Of a DNA stretch of 64,000 nt, positions 9,457 to 17,802 are shown piece by piece. Positions within the stretch are counted from its first letter, which is position 1; each line of letters starts with the position of its first letter. The position numbers were made by a program, and so were the translations under genes. This stretch comes from Marinobacter sediminum (lineage in GTDB: Bacteria; Pseudomonadota; Gammaproteobacteria; Pseudomonadales; Oleiphilaceae), in assembly GCF_016820575.1 (NCBI RefSeq), contig NZ_JAEMQH010000001.1:992001-1056000 (forward strand), given 5' to 3'. The notes below the pieces were generated by a model, which saw only the letters and a program-made list of their open reading frames with translations, made no database searches and had not been told where the DNA came from.

Positions 9457-9879
9457 TTAACCGGCGTCGCGGATTTCGTGGCTGTGGCTGATTTCAACAC
9501 CGGCCTGCTCAAGCATGATGGACGCTGAACAGTACTTCTCGGCGGACAGACTGACCGCGCGCTTGACCTGGTTTTCCTTCAGGTTGTGACCGGTTACAAC
9601 GAAGTGCAGGTGAATCTTGGTGAACACTGCGGGCACGGCGTCAGCACGCTCGGCTTCAAGTTCGGCATGACAGGCGGTGACCTCTTGCCGACTCTTCTTG
9701 AGGATACTCATGACATCGAACGAGGAGCAGCCGCCCAGTCCCATCAGCAGCATTTCCATGGGTCGCGGCCCCAGGTTTTCGCCACCGTGATCGGGCGGGC
9801 CATCGAGTTGTACGCTGTGACCACTGCCACTGGTGACCTTGAAGCTGGCGTTGCCGGTCCAGTCAACGGTTGCTTTCAT
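9457..9879 (-). CDS. OsmC family protein (YhfA-like)
   Basis: A 140-residue OsmC/Ohr-superfamily protein. The two expected redox cysteines are visible in LMGLGGCSSFDVMSIL and EKYCSASIML. The spacing and the RPMEMLLMGLGGCS signature match the YhfA subgroup rather than Ohr. In E. coli yhfA sits directly beside crp in divergent orientation, and the same arrangement is seen here. Function is probably thiol peroxide detoxification, but this subgroup is not well characterised. The stop codon lies inside a small GC hairpin without a T run. Confidence 0.87.
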   Translation of the reverse strand: MKATVDWTGNASFKVTSGSGHSVQLDGPPDHGGENLGPRPMEMLLMGLGGCSSFDVMSILKKSRQEVTACHAELEAERADAVPAVFTKIHLHFVVTGHNLKENQVKRAVSLSAEKYCSASIMLEQAGVEISHSHEIRDAG

Positions 9880-10020
9880 GGGGATATTCTCCGTTTCTGT
9901 CTGATCAGTGCCGAAACCGTCGGCGCCTTGTGAAAAATAGTTGGCAGGATGCTAGCACAGTCACCTCCCCACGGCAGCTGAACGGGCTGTTACCTGGTTC
10001 ACCTTGTGGAGCTGTTCCGG

Positions 10021-10049
10021 TTGCCCAAATCAGGCCTTCTTGCTATAAG
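10021..10049 (+). promoter_or_regulatory. Predicted sigma-70 promoter of crp/vfr
   Basis: TTGCCC at 10021-10026 and TATAAG at 10044-10049 are separated by 17 bases. The start site would fall near 10056, giving a leader of about 93 bases before the crp ATG. No clear CRP box was picked out by eye in the leader. Confidence 0.6.
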
Positions 10050-10148
10050 TTGCGGTGTTTTTGAATGAAAAAGAACGAACCCGCAGGGAAAGCTGGGTGC
10101 ATAACAATCATAGGGACCCGCCAGTATTTAGGAGGCACGACTCGCACT

Positions 10149-10790
10149 ATGGCCACTATCGTCAAGCCGGTTGAGCAGAAAACCAAACATCTCGATTATT
10201 TCCTTTCGCAGTGCCATCGACGCCGTTACCCGGCCAAGAGCACCATTATTTATGCCGGCGACAAGAGTGATTCGCTGTTTTACATTGTTAAAGGTTCGGT
10301 CACGGTCATCATCGAAGATGACGACGGCCGGGAAATGATCATGGCCTACCTGAACGCCGGAGACTTTTTCGGTGAGATGGGCCTGTTCGACAACATGGAC
10401 TCCCGTAGCGCTTGGGTTAAGGCCAAAACCGAGTGTGAAGTGGCGGAGATCTCCTACACCAAATTCCGGGAAATCGCCCAGCAGGACCCCCGCGTGCTGT
10501 ACTTTATTGGCGAACAGATGGCCTCACGTCTGCGCCAGACCACTCGCAAGGTCGGCGATCTGGCGTTCCTGGACGTCACCGGACGGGTTGCCCGCACTCT
10601 GCTGGATCTGTGTAAGGAACCGGATGCCATGACGCATCCCGATGGCATGCAGATCAAAATCACCCGGCAGGAAATCGGCCGTATTGTCGGCTGTTCCCGT
10701 GAGATGGTTGGCCGGGTTCTGAAAACCCTGGAGGATCAGGGTCTGGTTCGGGTGAAGGGCAAGACCATGGTGGTTTACGGGACGCGATGA
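10149..10790 (+). CDS. vfr: cAMP-activated global regulator CRP/Vfr
   Basis: A 213-residue CRP-family regulator, very close in sequence to Pseudomonas Vfr. The cyclic nucleotide domain occupies about residues 20-130, with the phosphate-binding cassette [13 protein letters not shown] and the later SRSAWVRAK-like segment [10 protein letters not shown] helix-turn-helix at about 165-205 contains [19 protein letters not shown]. The frame is open further upstream, but the ATG at 10149 matches the Vfr N-terminus, and GGAGG lies at 10131-10135, a long but usable 13 bases away. A terminator follows immediately. Confidence 0.93.
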   Translation: MATIVKPVEQKTKHLDYFLSQCHRRRYPAKSTIIYAGDKSDSLFYIVKGSVTVIIEDDDGREMIMAYLNAGDFFGEMGLFDNMDSRSAWVKAKTECEVAEISYTKFREIAQQDPRVLYFIGEQMASRLRQTTRKVGDLAFLDVTGRVARTLLDLCKEPDAMTHPDGMQIKITRQEIGRIVGCSREMVGRVLKTLEDQGLVRVKGKTMVVYGTR

Positions 10791-10791
10791 G

Positions 10792-11751
10792 CTAGCTAAT
10801 CCGTTCCTCCGCCAGAAAAAGACCGCTGATCTCAGCGGTCTTTTTTTTGTCCGCTGGCGGACACAGGGAGAGGATGAATTCACGAACCTCCTCGCCGTTG
10901 GTCTCATTTAACATCTCGTGGCGGCCGCCCTCGAACAGTCTCAGGCTGACCCGCTCAACACCGGCGTCGCGGATGGCCTGGAAATGACGGGTAATGCCTT
11001 TGCCCCTTTCTCCCACCGGATCGTCGGTGCCGGCAAACAGGTGCACCGGCAGGTCCTTGCGCCACCGCGTGGGGTTGATGGTCAGCATGCCCCGGATAAA
11101 GTCGTGCCAAAGTCCGGTCTTGCAGGCAAAGCCGCACAGTGGGTCGGCAACGTAGGCGTCCACCTGGGCCGGGTCTCGGCTTAACCAGTCGCAGTCGGTT
11201 CGGTTGGGTCGGAACAGGCGGTTGAATTTGCCGAAGGTCATTCGGGCGATGAGGGGGCTGGTGTGCCGGCCGCCGTAGAGTCGGCTCAGGCCGCTAATGA
11301 TCAGCCGGGACATCAGCAGGTGGGGCCGGTGAATCCGATTGGTGGCGCTCAGGATCAGCACATCCAACGCTTCCGGATGCTGTTGGGCACAGCTCTGGGC
11401 AATGAAAGAGCCCATGCTGTGACCCAGCAATAACACCGGCAGCCCCGGAAACAGAGCCCGGCTGTGGCAAAGCACCCGGAGCAGGTCGTCGGTGACCTTG
11501 GCCCAGCCGTGGCTGTCGCTGTAGTGTCCGCGGTCCTGTTCTGGCGTGGCCGCGCCGTGTCCGCGATGATCGTAGGTGACGACGGCGATACTTCTACCGT
11601 TCAGCCACCGGGCGAACTCGGAGTAACGCCCGGCGTGCTCGGCCATGCCATGGGCAATGACGAGTACGGAATTCGGCGTTGCTGGCTGGAATACGGTGCC
11701 GCGGATGCTGTGCTCATCCTGGCTGGTCAGTGTGAACGGGTGTTCTTGCAT
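10792..11751 (-). CDS. Alpha/beta hydrolase, monoacylglycerol lipase-like (serine aminopeptidase S33 family)
   Basis: A 319-residue hydrolase. The oxyanion region is LVIAHGMAEHAGRY, the nucleophile elbow is LLGHSMGSFIA (Ser near residue 114), the acid is in LFAGTDDPVGERGK and the catalytic His is in EGGRHEMLNE. This order matches bacterial monoacylglycerol lipases, often called lysophospholipase by annotation. No signal peptide is seen. The C-terminal tail (ADKKKTAEISGLFLAEERIS) is encoded by the crp terminator hairpin and probably lies outside the fold. Its start overlaps the end of the upstream hydroxylase gene by 38 bases, suggesting translational coupling. Confidence 0.87.
   Translation of the reverse strand: MQEHPFTLTSQDEHSIRGTVFQPATPNSVLVIAHGMAEHAGRYSEFARWLNGRSIAVVTYDHRGHGAATPEQDRGHYSDSHGWAKVTDDLLRVLCHSRALFPGLPVLLLGHSMGSFIAQSCAQQHPEALDVLILSATNRIHRPHLLMSRLIISGLSRLYGGRHTSPLIARMTFGKFNRLFRPNRTDCDWLSRDPAQVDAYVADPLCGFACKTGLWHDFIRGMLTINPTRWRKDLPVHLFAGTDDPVGERGKGITRHFQAIRDAGVERVSLRLFEGGRHEMLNETNGEEVREFILSLCPPADKKKTAEISGLFLAEERIS
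10816..10845. terminator. Bidirectional intrinsic terminator inside the end of the convergent hydrolase gene
   Basis: A 9-bp perfect GC-rich stem (GACCGCTGA at 10821-10829 with its complement at 10832-10840) is flanked by A and T runs that extend the pairing and leave eight T on the plus strand. It is an excellent terminator for crp. On the minus strand it lies within the last codons of the hydrolase gene, upstream of its stop. Confidence 0.85.
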
Positions 11752-12691
11752 GGGTTGTCCCTGAATCGTCCGATGCCGGGCGTTCCCATTCCGGCGGTTT
11801 CCAAAGGTGTCTGAGTCGAGACCATAATCCGCCGGGCCGTGCCATGTCGCGGAACAGGTCCACGTATTCGTGTGTCCACAGCACCAGTAAGTTATTAGAC
11901 GGCGCCGGGCGGGTTATGCCGTACTCGGGCGGATCCTGGGCATTTTCGTCCACGAAGGAGCCAAACAGCCGATCCCAAATGATCAGGACACCGCCGTAGT
12001 TGCGATCAATGTAGCCGGGGTTGCGGCCGTGGTGTACCCGGTGGTGGCTGGGGGTGTTGAATACCCACTCAATCCAGCGCGGCAGACGGCCAATCAGTGT
12101 GGTGTGGATAAAGAACTGGTACACCAGTGACAGCGCGTAGGCGATGCCGATCCAGACCGGGTTGAAGCCCAGCAGCGCCAGCGGCAGGTAGAACAGCCAG
12201 TTGCCGTTAACGATGTTGGTGGCGTTCTGGCGCATGGCGGTGGAGAAGTTCATCCGCTCGGAGGAGTGGTGTACCACGTGAGCAGCCCAGAACCAGCGCA
12301 TCCGATGGCTGGCCCGATGCATCCAGTAAAAGCAGAATTCCACACCCAGGAAGGTGAGAAAGGCCGTTAGCCAGGTGAGTTCCAGTTCAAAAAACCGGTA
12401 GTGGTAGCAAAGGGCAAACACCGGGAACGCAATAATGCCGGCAAACAGCAGCTCCGTGGTCTGGTAGCCGGCGCCGAGGGCAAAATTTCGGATTGCCTCC
12501 CGGGTGTCCATCAGGGCCGGGTTGTGACGGATTCGAAGGTATTCCCACATCGCCACAGCGATAAATACCGGGGTGGCGATAACAAAAATGAGCTGGCGTT
12601 CGTCCAGCGCGAGCCAAGGCGAAACAGCGTCCCATAGGGGGCGGAGTCCGCTGTCCTCAAGCACCGACAACAGCATGTCAGTCAGGTCCAT
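11714..12691 (-). CDS. Sterol desaturase / fatty acid hydroxylase family membrane protein
   Basis: A 325-residue integral membrane di-iron enzyme. The histidine boxes expected of the fatty acid hydroxylase superfamily are present: HRASHR near residue 125, HVVHHSS near 138 and PSHHRVHHGRNPGY near 215. Several hydrophobic segments occupy the first 115 residues and the middle (around residues 170-200). The substrate is unknown; family relatives hydroxylate or desaturate sterols, fatty acyl chains or alkylglycerols. It overlaps the downstream lipase-like gene by 38 bases, which suggests the two act on related lipids. A possible operator lies just upstream. Confidence 0.85.
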   Translation of the reverse strand: MDLTDMLLSVLEDSGLRPLWDAVSPWLALDERQLIFVIATPVFIAVAMWEYLRIRHNPALMDTREAIRNFALGAGYQTTELLFAGIIAFPVFALCYHYRFFELELTWLTAFLTFLGVEFCFYWMHRASHRMRWFWAAHVVHHSSERMNFSTAMRQNATNIVNGNWLFYLPLALLGFNPVWIGIAYALSLVYQFFIHTTLIGRLPRWIEWVFNTPSHHRVHHGRNPGYIDRNYGGVLIIWDRLFGSFVDENAQDPPEYGITRPAPSNNLLVLWTHEYVDLFRDMARPGGLWSRLRHLWKPPEWERPASDDSGTTHARTPVHTDQPG

Positions 12692-12753
12692 ATCAGGCCT
12701 ACCAGTTTAATTATTGATCTGATTCTATTCTGGCATGGCTTCGGTGCCCGCGC

Positions 12754-12772
12754 GGTGTCGGTTTCCGACACC
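12754..12772. promoter_or_regulatory. Perfect dyad near the hydroxylase promoter
   Basis: GGTGTCGG at 12754-12761 pairs perfectly with CCGACACC at 12765-12772 across a 3-base centre. A partial copy of the half-site (TTTCCGACA) recurs at about 12782-12790. A possible -10 for the minus-strand hydroxylase gene is TAGAAT at 12727-12722, so the dyad would sit at or upstream of the -35. It could be an operator or a small terminator of the upstream GST gene. Confidence 0.35.
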
Positions 12773-12806
12773 TGCGCTAGCGATTTCCGACATCGCAGGG
12801 GCGCTT

Positions 12807-13556
12807 TCAGTTCGCCTTGCGGTGTTGCTCGTACAGCTCCGAGAGCGGCTGGATCTGGTCCTGCCACTGGTCAAGCCAGGCCTTGATGTCCTTCGGGATC
12901 TTGCCCGGCTTGGGCCAGGGCACCGGGTACTCGGCGGGCTGGAACATGGGTGCGAAAATGGCCGCTGCGGTCAGGTCGGCCCGGCTAAAGCTGTCTCCCA
13001 CCAGATAGGGCTGGGCGCGGTACGCCTCGGCCAGATCAGTCAGCAGGGTTTCCATGACCTTGCGCGACTGCTCTGAGGTTTTTTCGTTGATTTTCATCCA
13101 TTTCCGCATGGTTTCATCAACCCGGCTGAACACCAGGCTCAGCAGCCAGCGGTTGTAGAATGGGGTGCCTGCGGCCAGCATGGGTATCACCACCTTGGGG
13201 CGTTGCAGGAAGTGGTGGTAAGCGTAGCACCTCACGGCCGGGCCGGCTTCTTCATCCAGGCGTCGCTCCCAGGCCAGGGCCTGTTCCCGCTGCTCGGGAT
13301 TGGCCGGGGTGAGGGGACGTTCCGGGAAGGTTTCGTCGAGGTAGTCCAGGATCTGGGCCGAGCCCTGCACGCACTGACCATCGTGATCCAGTACCGGAAC
13401 CGAGGTGCGCTTGCCTCCGGTGAGTTGCTGGACAGTCTTGATGTGTTGCCCTGGCAGCAGAGTCACGGTCTCATAATTGAGGCCTTTGTAGTCCAGGGCC
13501 CACCGGATCTTCTCGCAGTAGTGGGAAATGGCGAACTGATAGAGCTTGAGAGCCAT
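12807..13556 (-). CDS. Glutathione S-transferase family protein
   Basis: A 249-residue protein with an N-terminal thioredoxin-like domain (ALKLYQFAISHYCEKIRWAL; the cis-Pro region is KRTSVPVLDHDG, then VQGSAQILDYLDE) and a mostly helical C-terminal half carrying SFSRADLTAAAIFAPM near residue 190. The CxxK-type start HYCEKIRW resembles GSTs with a catalytic or regulatory cysteine. Substrate unknown. It stands alone between the hydroxylase gene and the divergent MliC/META lipoprotein gene. Confidence 0.85.
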   Translation of the reverse strand: MALKLYQFAISHYCEKIRWALDYKGLNYETVTLLPGQHIKTVQQLTGGKRTSVPVLDHDGQCVQGSAQILDYLDETFPERPLTPANPEQREQALAWERRLDEEAGPAVRCYAYHHFLQRPKVVIPMLAAGTPFYNRWLLSLVFSRVDETMRKWMKINEKTSEQSRKVMETLLTDLAEAYRAQPYLVGDSFSRADLTAAAIFAPMFQPAEYPVPWPKPGKIPKDIKAWLDQWQDQIQPLSELYEQHRKAN

Positions 13557-13705
13557 GAAAAATCTCCTTGTTGTAGGTGCCCAGCATAGTCCTGAATTGC
13601 CTGCAGAAGAAGCCTGCGGGCAGGAGTGTGCGGCCGCCGGTGGTCATGGCCGTGCCAGCGGCTTACACTGTCGCGCCAGGATCACAGAAACAAAGGACGT
13701 TGACC

Positions 13706-14695
13706 ATGTATCCACTCCATGCACGGCTAGTGCCTGTCGTCGCCACCGCCGGTCTGTTGGTGTCGGCCTGCACCTCCTCGCCTTTGGACCCCGAATCCAG
13801 AGAACCGAGCGTTGTCAGCCAGTATGCCTGCGGCCAGCTGCACATTCGTGTGACCGACGATCCCGATCGTGGGCTTCTCGGCATTGATTACCGCGACAAA
13901 CGACTACTCCTGAAACCTGACAACAGCGCTTCACGAGAGACCTTCGTGGCCCCGGGTGATACCACGACCCGATTCCGGCGCCAGGGCGAACAGGCCGAAC
14001 TGACCATTCGCGGCGAAACCTTTCCCGAGTGCCTGCCGCCGGGTGCGCTGGAGCGGCCCTTCACCGCCCGGGGCAGTGACCCGATTTGGCAGGCCCATGT
14101 GTCGAGTGCGGAGCTGGTGCTGAGTCCGCCCTACGAAGATCAACAGTCGCTCAGGCTGCCGAGTGAGTTGGTTACCGCCAACCGGCACGGGCGGGAGTTC
14201 GTGGCCGAAGCCAGTGGTACCCGGGCGACACTGACGGTGGCGAATCAACTATGCCAGGACCCGGTAACCGGAGCCCAGTATCCGAATCAGGTTCGACTCA
14301 CCATAAATGGCCAGAGTTACCAGGGGTGCGGCGGTAATCCACTGCGCCTGATTCGGGGTGCCGAATGGGTGGTGGATGATCTGGCTGCCGAAGGGATTAT
14401 CGATCGGTCACGGCTGACCCTGCGGTTCATGGACGACAACCGGATTGCCGGCCAGGCTTCGTGCAATCGCTACACCGGCCGGTATCAGCTCACCGATGAA
14501 GGCGGTATTGATGTCAGTGAGCTGGCGACGACGCGAATGGCCTGCGCACCCGCACTCATGGCCCAGGAAGCCCGTTTCATTGAGGCTTTGGAGCGGGCAT
14601 CCAGGGTGCGGATCGGGCCTCATGGCGAGCTTCTGCTGTTAACCTCAGAGGCTGGGTTACTGTCGGCTTTTCAGTCGGACCACGACACGTTGTAA
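13706..14695 (+). CDS. Lipoprotein with MliC-like, COG3650-like and META domains
   Basis: A 329-residue predicted lipoprotein (lipobox VSAC near residue 21). Residues about 35-105 resemble MliC, the C-type lysozyme inhibitor fold: a Cys pair in YACGQ and FPECLP. Residues about 110-215 resemble the COG3650 domain (ARGSDPIWQAHV, with CQDP and YQGCGGNP). Residues about 220-325 are a META/HslJ domain (WVVDDL, GQASCNRYTG, TTRMACAPALMAQE). The chosen ATG has AAGGA 9 bases upstream and begins a clean signal; the frame is open further 5'. It probably acts in the periplasm in envelope stress or lysozyme resistance. It overlaps the convergent binding-protein gene by 25 bases. Confidence 0.78.
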   Translation: MYPLHARLVPVVATAGLLVSACTSSPLDPESREPSVVSQYACGQLHIRVTDDPDRGLLGIDYRDKRLLLKPDNSASRETFVAPGDTTTRFRRQGEQAELTIRGETFPECLPPGALERPFTARGSDPIWQAHVSSAELVLSPPYEDQQSLRLPSELVTANRHGREFVAEASGTRATLTVANQLCQDPVTGAQYPNQVRLTINGQSYQGCGGNPLRLIRGAEWVVDDLAAEGIIDRSRLTLRFMDDNRIAGQASCNRYTGRYQLTDEGGIDVSELATTRMACAPALMAQEARFIEALERASRVRIGPHGELLLLTSEAGLLSAFQSDHDTL

Positions 14696-15510
14696 CGCGC
14701 CAGAATCTCATCAAGGCGCCCACTTTGCTTGAGCTTACGAACGCCCGCGGTTAACAGGGTGGCGAACTCTTCAGATTGGGGGTGGACTTTCGAGAAGGCA
14801 ATGTAAACGGGCAAGCGTTCCAGTTTGACGACCATGCGCACACTGTCTTGCTTGCCCAGTTGCTTGAGCGTCCACTGCATAACGTCCAGATCTTCAGGGA
14901 GCACGTCTGAACGCTCGTGCTCCAACAGTTCTATGGCCCGATCCAGTGGCGAGGGGCCGGATAAAATCCAGACTCGTTCGGGATTATCTCCGTGTTTTGC
15001 AATGTAGGCATCAAGCTCTGAGGAGTAGGAGTAGCTATTGATGGTCACCAGGGTCTGCTGGCTCAGCGATTCTATGCCCTGGTAGGTCCAGTCACTTTCA
15101 ACGTGGGTAAAAAGGGCAGTGCGCGCGTAGCCGATGGCTTCCTCGGGATACACGAAACCCGTTGAATCCTGAGTGAAAGCACCGACTACCGCATCAATAT
15201 AGCCTTTGTCGGCCAGTTCCAGTGCCCGCGCCCAACTGGTGTTGATGTACTCGACCTCCAGGCGGGCCAGGGCAAAAGCCTCCCTCGCGATCTCGATTAT
15301 ATACCCCTCGCGCTCGGAGCCTGCCGTACAGTTGTGCGGACACCAGGGATCGGCGGCAATGGTGATTGTGCGTTGTTCTTCAGGCGGCTGGTTTTCGCTA
15401 GGGACAGGGGCGCCAAAGGTGGTGGTTTGTACTGCAACAGGGGGAGAGTCTTCTGGTGGCGAGCACGCCGTCAGGCAGGTAAAGCAAATCAGGAGCAAAG
15501 CTCTCAGCAT
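14671..15510 (-). CDS. Orphan family 3 periplasmic solute-binding protein, lipoprotein
   Basis: A 279-residue lipoprotein from the ATG at 15510 (lipobox LTAC). An in-frame TTG 45 bases upstream is also open, but neither start has a clear ribosome site; the ATG gives a normal signal peptide. The mature part matches type 2 periplasmic binding proteins of amino acid type: ITIAADPWCPHNC, GYIIEIAREAFALARLEVEYINTSWARALELADKGYIDAVVGAF. No permease or ATPase gene adjoins it; the neighbouring betaine-type operon has its own binding protein. It may serve a distant transporter or a sensor. Confidence 0.75.
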   Translation of the reverse strand: MLRALLLICFTCLTACSPPEDSPPVAVQTTTFGAPVPSENQPPEEQRTITIAADPWCPHNCTAGSEREGYIIEIAREAFALARLEVEYINTSWARALELADKGYIDAVVGAFTQDSTGFVYPEEAIGYARTALFTHVESDWTYQGIESLSQQTLVTINSYSYSSELDAYIAKHGDNPERVWILSGPSPLDRAIELLEHERSDVLPEDLDVMQWTLKQLGKQDSVRMVVKLERLPVYIAFSKVHPQSEEFATLLTAGVRKLKQSGRLDEILARYNVSWSD

Positions 15511-15594
15511 CGTATTAGGCCAAATGCCGTTAAAAAGAAAACGGCTTAACTTCAAGCTTAGACGGTACTGAGAGCGTTGTAACCCCGGTGGGCC

Positions 15595-16653
15595 CTAATT
15601 GGCCCGGTTGTCCCTCTCGCTGGAGGCTTCAGTAGGGACCAGTGCCCGAGTCAGGTCTTTCATGGTCAGCGCGCCGACCTGCTGACCGTCGCGCACCACC
15701 CGGAAGGTCAGGGAGGTGTCACCCTTGGATCGGGACAGCACCGTCTCCAGGTTGTCCTTTTCCGTGATGTCGCCGGCGTACTCGATATCGTCCCGGTCCG
15801 GCTGGGTCATGATCGAGCGTACCCGGAGCACCCGGGCGCGGTTGATGTCGCTGATGAAATCGATGATGTACGGGTCATTCGGATTCAGCAGAATGTCCTG
15901 GGGATCGCCCTGCTGGATCACCTCGCCGTCTTTCAGGATGACCAGGTGATCGGCCAGTTTCAGCGCCTCGTCAAGGTCGTGGGTGATGAAAACGATGGTT
16001 TTCTTCAGCTCTTCCTGAAGCTCCAGAAGCAAGTCCTGCATGTCGGAGCGAATCAGCGGATCCAGCGCCGAGAAGGCTTCGTCCATCAGCATGACTGGGG
16101 CGTTGGAGACCAGCGCACGGGCAATGCCCACGCGCTGCTGCATGCCGCCGGACAACTGGTGAGGGTACTGGTTTTCGTTGCCTTCCAAACCAACCCGGGC
16201 CAGCCACTTGCGGGCTTCCGCCTCGTAGTCCTCGGTTTTCTGGCCGCGCACATCCATCGCCATGCCCGCGTTCTCCAGCACCGTTCGATGCGGCAGCAGG
16301 GCAAACTTCTGGAACACCATCGACATGCGCTCGCGCCGGAGCTTGCGCAGCTGGGTTTCGTCGTACTGCATGACGTCTTCGTCGCCAAAACGAATCTCAC
16401 CGGCGGTCGGTTCGATCAGCCGGTTAAGGTGCCGAATCAGGGTCGATTTGCCGGAGCCGGACAGCCCCATGATCACGGTAATTTCGCCATCGCGCATATC
16501 AACGTTGATGTCGCGCAGGCCCAGCACATGGTTCTGCTTTTCAAGCAAATCGGACTTGTTCATTCCGCGGCGTACGTATTCCAGCCCGACATCCGGTGTC
16601 GGGCCAAATATCTTGTACAGATTCTTGATGGAAATTTTGATGTCTTTGTCCAC
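15595..16653 (-). CDS. proV: Glycine betaine/proline-type ABC transporter ATP-binding protein
   Basis: ATPase of an osmoprotectant importer of the ProU/OpuA type. The Walker A motif is GLSGSGKST, the Q loop VFQKFALLPHRTV, the signature LSGGMQQRVGIARAL, Walker B VMLMDEAFSALDPL and the switch His ITHDLDEA. A C-terminal tail of about 90 residues resembles the CBS-like region of ProV. I chose GTG at 16653 (352 residues), preceded by GAGGA just after the permease stop; an ATG at 16683 would overlap the permease gene by 20 bases and adds ten unremarkable residues. It is the last gene of the operon. Confidence 0.9.
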   Translation of the reverse strand: MDKDIKISIKNLYKIFGPTPDVGLEYVRRGMNKSDLLEKQNHVLGLRDINVDMRDGEITVIMGLSGSGKSTLIRHLNRLIEPTAGEIRFGDEDVMQYDETQLRKLRRERMSMVFQKFALLPHRTVLENAGMAMDVRGQKTEDYEAEARKWLARVGLEGNENQYPHQLSGGMQQRVGIARALVSNAPVMLMDEAFSALDPLIRSDMQDLLLELQEELKKTIVFITHDLDEALKLADHLVILKDGEVIQQGDPQDILLNPNDPYIIDFISDINRARVLRVRSIMTQPDRDDIEYAGDITEKDNLETVLSRSKGDTSLTFRVVRDGQQVGALTMKDLTRALVPTEASSERDNRAN

Positions 16654-16663
16654 GTCTCTGTCC

Positions 16664-17698
16664 TCAGTGCTTTTGGGAGGCATTGATGCGTGCCAGAGAA
16701 GCTTTGGTGACCCGGTCGAGGATCACGGCCAGAATCACGATACCGAGGCCGGATACCAGGCCAACGCCCAGTTCCAGGTTTCGGATGCCGCGCAGAACCA
16801 GTACGCCCAGACCTGGTGCAGACACCAGGGAGGCGATCACGACCATGGCCAGGCTCATCATGATGGTCTGGTTTACACCCGCCATGATGTTGGGCAGCGC
16901 GAGCGGGATCTGGACCTTGAACAGCTTCTGTCGAGGCGTCATGCCGAAGGCATCGGCAGCCTCAATCACGTCTTTATCCACCAGCCGGATGCCGAGATTG
17001 GTCAACCGGATGACCGGAACGATGGCGTACAGGATGATGGCGATGCCGTACAGCTTGGACTCGGTCACGCTGAACAGGAAGATCAGCGGGATCAGGTACA
17101 CGAACGGCGGCAGCGTCTGCAACATGTCCAGCACTGGGATGGTCATGCGTTGCATCATGTCACTTCGGGACATGGCGATGCCAATGGGTACCCCTAACAG
17201 GACGCAGAGGAAGGCGCAGACAAAGATGATGGCCAGGGTCTGCATCGCGTAAGTGTAGTAATCGATGAACGCCAGGGTAACGAAGCTGGCGGCGACAAAG
17301 CCCACCAGTTTCCAGGATTTGCTCACCACGAACACCACCGCCAGCAACAACGGGATGACGATCCACCAGGGTGCACTGAGCATGGCATACAGGGTGCCAT
17401 CCAGAGCCCAGCTCAGCGGTTGGGTGATGGGGTCAAGGACCACGCTCATGCTGTCCTTGACGGCCAGGAAGCCTTCTTCCAGGCCCTTGGTCAGCTCCCG
17501 GGATTGAGGGAAAGCCGGGCAGGCTTTGTTCAGGGCATCCATGGACGGGAAGGGAAGATCCCACAAAGAAGTCTCGGCGGGCTCCCCGCCTTTGGCTTTT
17601 GACAGCAGCTGTGCCATGGACATCGGGGCGTCACTCTTGCCCTCTGAGCACCAGTCATCCAGACCGAGTGAACTAAAAACAGCGTCGTAAGTTGCCAT
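16664..17698 (-). CDS. proW: Glycine betaine/proline-type ABC transporter permease
   Basis: A 344-residue inner-membrane permease. A soluble N-terminal region of about 110 residues, as in ProW, precedes around seven hydrophobic segments. The EAA-type coupling loop is EAADAFGMTPRQKLFKVQIPLALPNIMAGVNQ near residue 250. It lies between the binding-protein and ATPase genes in the same direction, completing an osmoprotectant uptake system, which is reasonable for a marine, salt-exposed cell. The start is ATG. Confidence 0.9.
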   Translation of the reverse strand: MATYDAVFSSLGLDDWCSEGKSDAPMSMAQLLSKAKGGEPAETSLWDLPFPSMDALNKACPAFPQSRELTKGLEEGFLAVKDSMSVVLDPITQPLSWALDGTLYAMLSAPWWIVIPLLLAVVFVVSKSWKLVGFVAASFVTLAFIDYYTYAMQTLAIIFVCAFLCVLLGVPIGIAMSRSDMMQRMTIPVLDMLQTLPPFVYLIPLIFLFSVTESKLYGIAIILYAIVPVIRLTNLGIRLVDKDVIEAADAFGMTPRQKLFKVQIPLALPNIMAGVNQTIMMSLAMVVIASLVSAPGLGVLVLRGIRNLELGVGLVSGLGIVILAVILDRVTKASLARINASQKH

Positions 17699-17802
17699 GA
17701 TTTGTCAGGTTCCTGCGCGTATCTCCGCCAGGTCAACGGACATCGGGTTAGTGAATGGAAAACTGGCAGGGCCGGTGCGGGCCCTGCCAGATACGGGAGG
17801 CG

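Noticed and set aside
6764..10790. Possible horizontally acquired block separating prkB from the OsmC-crp pair
   Set aside because: Pirin, azoR and speD have the same base and codon style as their neighbours and no repeats or mobility genes flank them; rearrangement is enough to explain the order.
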